NCBI RefSeq assembly: GCF_045679545.1 | Contig: NZ_CP166194.1 | Coordinates: 1 to 64,000, forward strand | DNA: 64,000 bases | From: Enterovibrio sp045679545 | Lineage (GTDB): Bacteria > Pseudomonadota > Gammaproteobacteria > Enterobacterales > Vibrionaceae | Direction: 5' to 3' | In this document: in pieces, positions 18,182-34,258 of the stretch | Numbering within the stretch: position 1 is the stretch's first letter | Layout: each line of letters opens with the position of its first letter | Notes under the pieces: model-generated | Database searches by the model: none | Seen by the model: only the letters and a program-made list of their open reading frames with translations | What the model was told of the DNA's origin: nothing | Translations under genes and position numbers: made by a program

Positions 18182-18808
18182 ATGAATCTCACCCCTTATC
18201 TGACCCCTGCGAGTGCAGTGGTATCAGAAGAGGAAATTAAAAAAAGCCGCTTTATCACTTATCTTGCACATACGCCAAGCATAGAAAGTGCAAAATCTTT
18301 CGTGGCGGAGATAAAAGCTAAGCATCATGATGCGCGTCATAACTGTTGGGCATTTGTGGCTGGGCGTCCAGGCGATTCAATGAGCTGGGGGTTTAGCGAT
18401 GATGGCGAACCATCAGGAACCGCGGGAAAGCCGATGTTGGCTCAGCTTTCAGGTTCTGGGGTAGGCGAAATCACCGCAGTGGTGACGCGCTACTATGGCG
18501 GAATACGTCTTGGTACAGGTGGTTTGGTTAAAGCGTATGGTGGCGGTGTTCAGCAAGCGCTGGCGAAATTGGTGACAAATGAAAAGACAATTACGGCTCA
18601 GTTCACATTAAGCTGTGAATACCCTCACATTGCCTTGATCGAATCTATCTTGGCTTCCTATATCGCGGTTAAGGTTAATACTGAATTCAGCAATAATGTG
18701 TTGATAACAGTGGAAGTGGATGCACGGAGTGCTGATCAGATGGTGAGTGAGATTGTAAATCGTACTCGCGGTCAGGTAAGTGTGGCCGGGCTAAATAATA
18801 ACTCATGA
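18182..18808 (+). CDS. yigZ: YigZ/IMPACT family protein
   Basis: 208 residues (E. coli 204). IMPACT-family fold: N-terminal domain about residues 17-125 with KKSRFITYLA, DDGEPSGTAGKPML and VVTRYYGGIRLGTGGLVKAY, plus a smaller C-terminal ferredoxin-like DUF1949 domain. Eukaryotic relatives regulate Gcn2; the bacterial role is not settled. Order fadBA-yigZ-trkH-hemG is as in E. coli. Start ATG 18182 follows AGGTC. Likely co-transcribed with trkH 43 bp downstream. Confidence 0.93.
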   Translation: MNLTPYLTPASAVVSEEEIKKSRFITYLAHTPSIESAKSFVAEIKAKHHDARHNCWAFVAGRPGDSMSWGFSDDGEPSGTAGKPMLAQLSGSGVGEITAVVTRYYGGIRLGTGGLVKAYGGGVQQALAKLVTNEKTITAQFTLSCEYPHIALIESILASYIAVKVNTEFSNNVLITVEVDARSADQMVSEIVNRTRGQVSVAGLNNNS

Positions 18809-18851
18809 TTCAGGCGAACGTCTGAATACAAGGATTGAGCCCCCTCAGGCT

Positions 18852-20309
18852 ATGCAATTTCGTTCAATTATCCGTATCGTCGGGCTTCTCCTGGCACTCT
18901 TTAGTATCACCATGCTGGCGCCAGCGGTGGTGGCATTTATTTATCGTGATGGTGAAGGTTTTCCCTTCGTTCTTACTTTCTTTCTTTTGCTTGCTGGTGG
19001 CGGTTCGCTATGGTTTCCCAACCGGCGTTATCGACATGAGCTAAAAGCGCGAGATGGCTTTCTGATCGTTGTACTGTTTTGGACGGTAATCGGCAGTGCT
19101 GGGTCTATTCCATTTATGCTCTCCGAACAGCCCAACATGTCTGTCACGGATGCTTTCTTTGAATCTTTCTCTGGCCTAACGACAACAGGGGCAACCGTGA
19201 TAGTTGGCCTTGATGAGTTGCCCAAAGCAGTTCTGTTTTATCGCCAGCTTCTGCAGTGGTTTGGTGGCATGGGTATCATTGTGCTTGCCGTTGCAATATT
19301 ACCCGTGTTGGGTATAGGTGGTATGCAGTTGTATCGGGCTGAAATTCCAGGGCCAGTTAAAGACAGTAAGATGACACCGCGTATAGCCGAAACCGCAAAA
19401 GCGCTTTGGTATATCTACTTGGCGTTGACAGTGTCATGTGCAGCGGCTTATTGGTTGGCGGGAATGTCGATCTTTGATGCTATTAGTCATAGTTTCTCGA
19501 CGGTCGCTATTGGTGGATTTTCTACCCATGATGCGAGTATTGGCTATTTCAATAGTTCGGCGATCAACTTCATTACCGTTTTCTTCCTTTTTATATCCGC
19601 GTGTAACTTCTCACTGCACTTTGCTGCGTTTGCTAGTGGGAAGCTTCACCCCGGGTTCTACTTCAGAGACCCAGAATTTAGAGCGTTTGTTGCTATTCAG
19701 ATTATTCTGCTGGCGATTGTTTTTGGCATGCTGATGGATCATGGCACCTATGACTCAGAGTTTGAGGCGTTTAACCAAGCTATTTTCCAAACCGTGTCAA
19801 TTTCAACCACTGCGGGCTACACCACGACAGGCTTTTCTGAATGGCCTTTGTTCCTCCCAGTGTTGCTCCTCTTTTCCTCCTTTATAGGAGGGTGTGCGGG
19901 TTCTACCGGTGGTGGCATGAAAGTTATTCGTATATTGCTGCTTTCTCTGCAAGGTTCCCGAGAGTTAAAGCGTTTGGTTCACCCCCGCGCTGTTTACACC
20001 ATTAAAGTGGGTAACAAGGCACTGCCGCAACAAGTTGTTGATGCGGTTTGGGGCTTTTTCTCTGCCTATGCACTGGTATTTGTTCTTTGTATGCTGGCAT
20101 TGATTGCTACGGGCATGGACGAGCTCACCGCATTCTCGGCTGTCGCGGCAACATTAAATAACCTTGGCCCTGGCTTGGGTGAAGTTGCTGTGCATTTTGG
20201 TGACGTAAATAGCAGTGCTAAATGGGTGTTGATTTTGTCTATGCTGTTTGGGCGACTTGAAGTCTTTACCTTGCTTGTCCTCTTTACGCCCACATTTTGG
20301 CGCAGCTAG
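18852..20309 (+). CDS. trkH: Trk potassium uptake protein TrkH
   Basis: 485 residues (E. coli TrkH 483). Inner-membrane K+ channel/transporter made of four M1-P-M2 repeats; works with the cytosolic NAD-binding TrkA, which is not in this window. Selectivity-filter segments are seen as GLTTTGATV, VAIGGFSTHD, ISTTAGYTTTGF and TLNNLGPG, and the intramembrane-loop sequence GCAGSTGGGMKV is conserved. Start has only a weak ribosome site. Between yigZ and hemG. Confidence 0.96.
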   Translation: MQFRSIIRIVGLLLALFSITMLAPAVVAFIYRDGEGFPFVLTFFLLLAGGGSLWFPNRRYRHELKARDGFLIVVLFWTVIGSAGSIPFMLSEQPNMSVTDAFFESFSGLTTTGATVIVGLDELPKAVLFYRQLLQWFGGMGIIVLAVAILPVLGIGGMQLYRAEIPGPVKDSKMTPRIAETAKALWYIYLALTVSCAAAYWLAGMSIFDAISHSFSTVAIGGFSTHDASIGYFNSSAINFITVFFLFISACNFSLHFAAFASGKLHPGFYFRDPEFRAFVAIQIILLAIVFGMLMDHGTYDSEFEAFNQAIFQTVSISTTAGYTTTGFSEWPLFLPVLLLFSSFIGGCAGSTGGGMKVIRILLLSLQGSRELKRLVHPRAVYTIKVGNKALPQQVVDAVWGFFSAYALVFVLCMLALIATGMDELTAFSAVAATLNNLGPGLGEVAVHFGDVNSSAKWVLILSMLFGRLEVFTLLVLFTPTFWRS

Positions 20310-20336
20310 CTCGGTTCGCATTTATTAGGAATTACT

Positions 20337-20861
20337 ATGAAAAAGGCACTTCTTCTTTATTCAAGCCGTGAAGGGCAGACAGTTAAGATCCTCCGCTTTA
20401 TCGAAAAGGAATTAGCGGGCAGTTATCGGTGTGATTTGGTGGACTTGCACGAGATGCCAAATGTGAATTTGTCAGACTACGATAGAGTCCTCATTGGTGC
20501 TTCTATCCGTTACGGGCACTTTAATAAGAAGCTGTACCAGTTTATTGATAACCACCTTTCTGCTTTGAAAGCGGCTGGTGCTGCTTTTTTCTGTGTGAAC
20601 CTGACCGCACGTAAACCTGGGAAGGACACGCCAGAGGGGAGCGTCTACATTCAGAAGTTCTTAAAGCTATCCCCATGGCAGCCAGAAACGATAGATGTAT
20701 TCGCTGGTGCCCTCTATTACCCGCGTTATCGTTTATTTGATCGCATCATGATTCAATTCATTATGAAGATGACAGGCGGCGAAACGGATTCTAGTAAAGA
20801 GGTAGAATACACGAACTGGGAACGTGTGAGGCAATTCTCAAAGCGTTTTGGTTCACTTTAA
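20337..20861 (+). CDS. hemG: Protoporphyrinogen IX dehydrogenase (flavodoxin-type)
   Basis: 174 residues (E. coli HemG 181). FMN-binding flavodoxin-like enzyme that oxidises protoporphyrinogen IX to protoporphyrin IX, passing electrons to respiratory quinones. The FMN phosphate loop YSSREGQT lies at residues 8-15, and IGASIRYGHF (about 62-71) fits the flavin-ring region. It is 27 bp after trkH and directly precedes the rRNA operon, as in E. coli. The window also carries hemB, hemC, hemD, hemX and hemY. Confidence 0.93.
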   Translation: MKKALLLYSSREGQTVKILRFIEKELAGSYRCDLVDLHEMPNVNLSDYDRVLIGASIRYGHFNKKLYQFIDNHLSALKAAGAAFFCVNLTARKPGKDTPEGSVYIQKFLKLSPWQPETIDVFAGALYYPRYRLFDRIMIQFIMKMTGGETDSSKEVEYTNWERVRQFSKRFGSL

Positions 20862-20923
20862 CGGCGTTTCGTGTGAAAAGTGAACGAACGAATTGTTTTG
20901 AATGAAAAACTGCAATAAAGCCC

Positions 20924-20951
20924 TTGCCAAGATCTCAAACCGCCCTATAAT
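20924..20951 (+). promoter_or_regulatory. rRNA operon 1 promoter P1
   Basis: TTGCCA (20924-20929), 16 bp, TATAAT (20946-20951). Confidence 0.75.
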
Positions 20952-21046
20952 GCCGCCTCACTGACACGGAGAGCGGCTTCCAAACTAGGAAACACTCACT
21001 AAATCAGTACGGCGAAACGGCTTCAAAATTGATTGAAAATAAACGC

Positions 21047-21074
21047 TTGACGTTAACGACTCAATCAGTAGAAT
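21047..21074 (+). promoter_or_regulatory. rRNA operon 1 promoter P2
   Basis: TTGACG (21047-21052), 16 bp, TAGAAT (21069-21074), with an AT-rich upstream stretch that could act as an UP element. Confidence 0.75.
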
Positions 21075-21181
21075 GCCCGCCTGCTTCAACGGAAAAGCCC
21101 AGTGCTTATCGCGGTTGAAGGGAGTCAACAAGACGTTTTGAAGGTTGCGAAAGCAACGTTGAAAAATCTCAAAATTTCTTC

Positions 21182-21209
21182 TTGACTTCATCGCCCGGCA
21201 GCGTAAAAT
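21182..21209 (+). promoter_or_regulatory. rRNA operon 1 promoter P3
   Basis: TTGACT (21182-21187), 16 bp, TAAAAT (21204-21209), preceded by an A/T-rich tract. Confidence 0.75.
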
Positions 21210-21262
21210 TCGCAGCCCTGACGATGAGAAGGCGCCTCCACGGAGTCGCTTCTACAGTCAAC

Positions 21263-21273
21263 GTTCTTTAACA
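21263..21273 (+). promoter_or_regulatory. rrn leader boxA (operon 1)
   Basis: GTTCTTTAACA resembles the NusB/S10 boxA antitermination element (TGCTCTTTAACA). The same sequence lies in the operon 2 leader at 26783-26793. Confidence 0.7.
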
Positions 21274-21495
21274 ATTTGACCTATACAATCTGTGTGGGCA
21301 CTCGTATTTGATAGACATAAGATTTATCAATGAACTGAGTGACCCAATCGAATTGGAAATCAGCCTTGAGCTGTTTTGATTTCACTTTTTCAAAAGTGGA
21401 AACCAATAAGAAACACAGTCAATGCAGATTTGCCTTAGGGCAAAAAAGTAATTCAGTATTCATTGAGCGTCACTTTCGAGTGACAACAAAATTCT

Positions 21496-23039
<1,544 letters not shown>

Positions 23040-23095
23040 ACGATACTATTGATGCAAGTGTCCACACAAATTGTATAGGTTGAAGAATAAAACGG

Positions 23096-23138
23096 AAAAA
23101 GCCCTAATGAATGACAGTGTCATTGATTAGCGCTTTTT
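23096..23138 (+). other. Long hairpin in the tRNA-less spacer of operon 1
   Basis: A 21-nt arm (23096-23116) and its near-complement (23118-23138), with two mismatches and one unpaired G at the tip, begin AAAAAG and end CTTTTT. The 16S-23S spacer has no tRNA gene here; in operon 2 the corresponding place carries tRNA-Ile and tRNA-Ala. It could be a processing stem or a terminator-like element overridden by rRNA antitermination. Confidence 0.75.
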
Positions 23139-23160
23139 GCGCTGTTCTCGAAAGAGAAAT

Positions 23161-23171
23161 GCTCTTTAAAA
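23161..23171 (+). promoter_or_regulatory. Spacer boxA (operon 1)
   Basis: GCTCTTTAAAA, boxA-like, 284 bp before 23S; the same sequence is at 28890-28900 in operon 2. Confidence 0.6.
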
Positions 23172-23444
23172 ATCTGGAAAGCTGACTAGTAAATTTAATC
23201 GAATGATTAAATTGAAATCTGTTTCTTATCTCTCTACCCGAGAGGTAACGAAACAAAAGTTCTCAAAACGTTAATTCTTCGGAATTAACACCAAACACAT
23301 TCAAGTGTTCTTGGTTTCATTCTTCTCTTAGAGAGGGGTGAACATATTTGAGTCCGGCGAAAAACCGTTCATTGAAAGATGAACTTGTTCTTTAACGAGA
23401 ACACCTTGGTTGTTTGCCATACACAAGACCTCTTGGGGTTGTAT

Positions 23445-26336
<2,892 letters not shown>

Positions 26337-26457
26337 TACAACACCCAAGGGGTTTTAGCGGACTCAGATAAGAACATTGAATGTGTATTGAGAGATAGGC
26401 TAGTCAGATTTTCTTCAGATTTTTGTTTTTCGCGCAAGCGGGGGACACAACAAAATT

Positions 26458-26577
26458 TGCTTGGCGACCATAGCATTATGGACCCACCTGATCCCATGCC
26501 GAACTCAGTAGTGAAACGTAATAGCGCCGATGGTAGTGTGGGGTCTCCCCATGTGAGAGTAGGACATCGCCAGGCTT
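26458..26577 (+). rRNA. rrf: 5S ribosomal RNA (operon 1)
   Basis: 120 nt from TGCTTGGCGACC to GCCAGGCTT with the typical ATGCCGAACTCAG and GATGGTAGTGTGGGG segments; terminal stem TGCTTGGCG/CGCCAGGC closes it. Confidence 0.95.
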
Positions 26578-26589
26578 CAAATTTGAATG

Positions 26590-26620
26590 AGAGCCCGTTC
26601 AAGCGAACGGGCTTTTATTT
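26590..26620 (+). terminator. Terminator of rRNA operon 1
   Basis: AGCCCGTTC (26592-26600), loop AAGC, GAACGGGCT (26605-26613), then TTTATTT. Confidence 0.9.
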
Positions 26621-26704
26621 CGCTCCGACTGATTGTAATGTGAGCGACGTTAAGAAAAGATTTTTATACGTCATCTTCGGATGAAAAAAGATGAAAGTTT
26701 TTTC

Positions 26705-26732
26705 TTGACTGAACATCAGAATCGCGTATTAT
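26705..26732 (+). promoter_or_regulatory. Promoter of rRNA operon 2
   Basis: TTGACT (26705-26710), 16 bp, TATTAT (26727-26732), preceded by A/T tracts (26655-26704) suggesting an UP element. This is the only good promoter seen between the two operons. Confidence 0.8.
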
Positions 26733-26775
26733 ACGCGGCCTGACTTGCTGAAGCGCAACGCGCCAACGCATTGAA

Positions 26776-28580
<1,805 letters not shown>

Positions 28581-28627
28581 CTCACACAAATTGTATAGGT
28601 TGAAAAAGCAAAGAACGTTACTTAGAT

Positions 28628-28704
<77 letters not shown>

Positions 28705-28745
28705 ATTTCATTTCCTAGATGAAATTGGTACTAAGTAATATCGAT

Positions 28746-28821
28746 GGGGTTATAGCTCAGCTGGGAGAGCGCCTGCCTTGCACGCAGGAGGTCTGCGGTT
28801 CGATCCCGCATAGCTCCACCA
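28746..28821 (+). tRNA. alaT: tRNA-Ala (TGC)
   Basis: 76 nt, acceptor GGGGTTA/TAGCTCC with the G3-U70 wobble that identifies tRNA-Ala, anticodon TGC in loop TTGCACG, encoded CCA. Second spacer tRNA of operon 2. Confidence 0.97.
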
Positions 28822-29173
28822 CTCTTTAAAAACATTCTCACGAGTGTCTTTAGAAAGTGGACATCTCTGTCTCAGAGATACATCACTTTGCTCTTTAAAA
28901 ATCTGGAAAGCTGACTAGTAAATTTAATCGAATGATTAAATTGAAATCTGTTTCTTATCTCTCTACCCGAGAGGTAACGAAACAAAAGTTCTCAAAACGT
29001 TAATTCTTCGGAATTAACACCAAACACATTCAAGTGTTCTTGGTTTCATTCTTCTCTTAGAGAGGGGTGAACATATTTGAGTCCGGCGAAAAACCGTTCA
29101 TTGAAAGATGAACTTGTTCTTTAACGAGAACACCTTGGTTGTTTGCCATACACAAGACCTCTTGGGGTTGTAT

Positions 29174-32065
<2,892 letters not shown>

Positions 32066-32186
32066 TACAACACCCAAGGGGTTTTAGCGGACTCAGATAA
32101 GAACATTGAATGTGTATTGAGAAATAGGCTAGTCAGATTTTCTTCAGATTTTTGTTTTTCGCGCAAGCGAGGGACACAACAAAATT

Positions 32187-32306
32187 TGCTTGGCGACCAT
32201 AGCATTATGGACCCACCTGATCCCATGCCGAACTCAGTAGTGAAACGTAATAGCGCCGATGGTAGTGTGGGGTCTCCCCATGTGAGAGTAGGACATCGCC
32301 AGGCTT
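32187..32306 (+). rRNA. rrf: 5S ribosomal RNA (operon 2)
   Basis: 120 nt, identical by eye to copy 1. No terminator follows directly; transcription probably runs on into tRNA-Asp. Confidence 0.95.
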
Positions 32307-32410
32307 CAAATTCGTTTTCATCTTTTTAAGATAAAGATGAAGGCAAAAAGTTTAGATACCCGCGTTGAACGGCGTGTATCGGATAGACACCAAGGTGTTT
32401 ATCACCGTGT

Positions 32411-32487
32411 GGAGCGGTAGTTCAGTTGGTTAGAATACCGGCCTGTCACGCCGGGGGTCGCGGGTTCGAGTCCCGTCCGCTCCGCCA
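32411..32487 (+). tRNA. aspT: tRNA-Asp (GTC)
   Basis: 77 nt, acceptor GGAGCGG/CCGCTCC, anticodon GTC (32445-32447), G discriminator and CCA end. About 100 bp after the operon 2 5S gene, so a distal tRNA of that operon. Confidence 0.97.
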
Positions 32488-32497
32488 CTTATTAGAG

Positions 32498-32527
32498 AAA
32501 CCTCAGCAGAAATGTTGAGGTTTTTTG
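32498..32527 (+). terminator. Terminator of rRNA operon 2
   Basis: CCTCAGCA (32501-32508) pairs with TGTTGAGG (32513-32520), followed by six T. Confidence 0.9.
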
Positions 32528-32956
32528 CTATCTGCGCCCCAGAAAAGTGCTTCGCACTTTAGGTTGCGTCCGGGAGGCCGGCCCACTTGCCGTGCGCGTT
32601 GAGTCCGGTTACTTCACCATTAATTTAAAGACGCCTCGCCAGAAATGACGGGGCTTTTAATCGTTTTGCTCCCAGAAAGCTTGTGACGCCGCGACACGCA
32701 TTAGCTTGATTGAATGCAAGCTCAGTTGTTCTCAAATCTATTTTGAAGTTTCTTCTTCTTACGCACCTCCTGAAGCATCGTTTTTAATATCTTTTTTTGG
32801 GAAAGTTCACACATTCAAGCGGTTGGATCTATAGGTGCTTGCCGTGTTAGTGGCAATCGAACTGTAGATTCCTTTGGGCACTTCCTATGCGGCCATGCAC
32901 TTTTTCTTATTAATAATTTCATTAATTGTTTGATTTGTTGTAGTAAGAAGTCTAGA
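32528..32956. other. Gene-poor region with a second terminator and possible tRNA remnant
   Basis: No credible CDS. GAGTCC...CTTCACCA (32601-32619) resembles a tRNA T-arm and CCA end, and GCCTCGCCA / TGACGGGGC followed by TTTT (about 32632-32655) is a near-copy of the terminators after tRNA-Asp and tRNA-Trp. Small hairpins also occur, such as AAAGTGC/GCACTTT (about 32544-32562). Confidence 0.4.
32632..32658 (+). terminator. Orphan terminator
   Basis: GCCTCG...CGGGGC stem (G-T allowed) followed by TTTT, without a complete gene before it. Confidence 0.55.
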
Positions 32957-32986
32957 ACTTCATGTATGACAATCCATACATGAAGT
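32957..32986. repeat. Perfect 12-bp inverted repeat
   Basis: ACTTCATGTATG (32957-32968) and CATACATGAAGT (32975-32986) with a six-base centre. No T tract follows, so an operator or a leader hairpin is more likely than a terminator. Confidence 0.8.
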
Positions 32987-33120
32987 GATCGGTGTTGAGT
33001 TATTGCATATTATGCAATGCAACAATGGATTTGATTGGTTTTTTTCTTACTATTGAGAGCTTTTTTTTATACCATCACGTTATTATCAAACCACTATTTA
33101 ACGGCTTGGAGAGTCATCAA

Positions 33121-33261
33121 ATGAATGATTTATCAGCATTAATTCAAATGACGTTACTTTGTACAGCAGTTGCAACTGCTGTGGCTGGTCCAGCGGTTAT
33201 TGCTTTACTCGTATTTAATAAATACAAACAAAACCTTGCTGAAAAGCACGACATTGCTTAA
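33121..33261 (+). CDS. Possible small single-TM membrane protein
   Basis: 46 residues from ATG 33121, preceded by GGAGAG at a suitable distance. One hydrophobic stretch with small residues and a Gly-Pro (about residues 11-33: CTAVATAVAGPAVIALLVF) is followed by a basic/acidic tail NKYKQNLAEKHDIA, so the C-terminus probably faces the cytoplasm. The frame is open further upstream, but the extension is not protein-like. No family recognised. It lies alone between tRNA-Asp and tRNA-Trp. Confidence 0.5.
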   Translation: MNDLSALIQMTLLCTAVATAVAGPAVIALLVFNKYKQNLAEKHDIA

Positions 33262-33337
33262 TTCCTGTTCAGTTGGAGTGCGCTGTGTTACTAAACTCTG
33301 GCTATTTTGCTTATTGTCGTTAGAATAACGTCCGTAT

Positions 33338-33414
<77 letters not shown>

Positions 33415-33421
33415 CATTCAA

Positions 33422-33450
33422 GGCCTCGACAGCAATGTCGGGGCTTTTTT
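33422..33450 (+). terminator. tRNA-Trp terminator
   Basis: GCCTCGACA (33423-33431), loop GCAA, TGTCGGGGC (33436-33444), then six T. Confidence 0.9.
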
Positions 33451-33612
33451 GTGTCTGTCACTTTTTCACTTCAGTATCACTTCGGCTTCAGCGTATCTCT
33501 AATACATCTCAGTTATACGCAATCACATCCATTTATCACCCTTGTTTTAGCGCTTGTTGATTTTACGGCGTATCATATTGCTACTGTTTTAAGCTACGAG
33601 TGGTTTCAGTTT

Positions 33613-33996
33613 ATGAATCAAGCGATTTTGCTTTTCTACATTGCACTTGGCGGCGCGGTAGGTGCTTGTTCTCGTTATCTCATTTCTGAGCTTTGCGTTA
33701 TTTTATTAGGTCGAGGTTTTCCTTATGGAACGCTAACGGTGAACGTTATTGGTTCATTGATAATGGGATTTCTTGTGGCAGCACTTGAACAGGAAACCTT
33801 TGGTCCTGGTCCATGGCGGCACTTGATTGGCCTTGGTTTTCTTGGTGCACTCACAACGTTCTCGACGTTCTCAATGGACAACGTTTTGCTGCTTCAGCAA
33901 GGTGAATGGTTCAAAATGGGACTTAACATCGTATTGAATGTTGTAGTGTGTATTTTCTCAGCGTGGGCTGGTTTTCAGCTTTTAATGCGCAGCTAA
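33613..33996 (+). CDS. crcB: Fluoride channel CrcB/Fluc
   Basis: 127 residues, four membrane segments. Fluc proteins form antiparallel dimers that export F-. Conserved features: GGAVGACSRYLIS near the N-terminus, the pore segment YGTLTVNVIGS (about residues 39-49) with its Asn, and TTFSTFSMD (about 80-88), which supplies the Phe and Thr/Ser of the fluoride path. The frame runs upstream through tRNA-Trp, so ATG 33613 is chosen by family length; its ribosome site is weak. No fluoride riboswitch was recognised upstream. Confidence 0.93.
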   Translation: MNQAILLFYIALGGAVGACSRYLISELCVILLGRGFPYGTLTVNVIGSLIMGFLVAALEQETFGPGPWRHLIGLGFLGALTTFSTFSMDNVLLLQQGEWFKMGLNIVLNVVVCIFSAWAGFQLLMRS

Positions 33997-34050
33997 TCAC
34001 AAACACTAAGGTTGAGAAGGCGTAGCGCATTTCTTATACTGCTGCTGATA

Positions 34051-34132
34051 CTTGTCGGAGTGCCACTTGGCTGAGACCGCGAAAGCGGGATCCGTTGAAC
34101 CTGATCAGGCTAATACCTGCGAAGGAAACAAG
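34051..34132 (+). ncRNA. TPP riboswitch (THI element)
   Basis: Canonical thi-box: P1 CTTGT (34051-34055) with ACAAG (34128-34132), GGAGTGCC, CTGAGA (34071-34076), ACCTGATCAGGCTAATACCTGCG and AAGGAAA. It binds thiamine pyrophosphate and represses the downstream thiCEFSGH genes. About 125 nt separate it from thiC, including a small ACCCC/GGGGT hairpin (34167-34180) without a U tract. Confidence 0.96.
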
Positions 34133-34258
34133 AGAAGCAAATACAATCGTGTTTTTAGATTACGTCACCCCAAATGGGGTAAGTGTATCTATGCGTAACA
34201 CACCTCTTGCAGAGCAAATCCGGCAAGCATTTATTCCCTCAATTAATGGAGTAATGCT

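Noticed and set aside
33451..33612. Fluoride riboswitch before crcB
   Set aside because: Looked for the crcB-motif core and saw no match in the 160 bp available.
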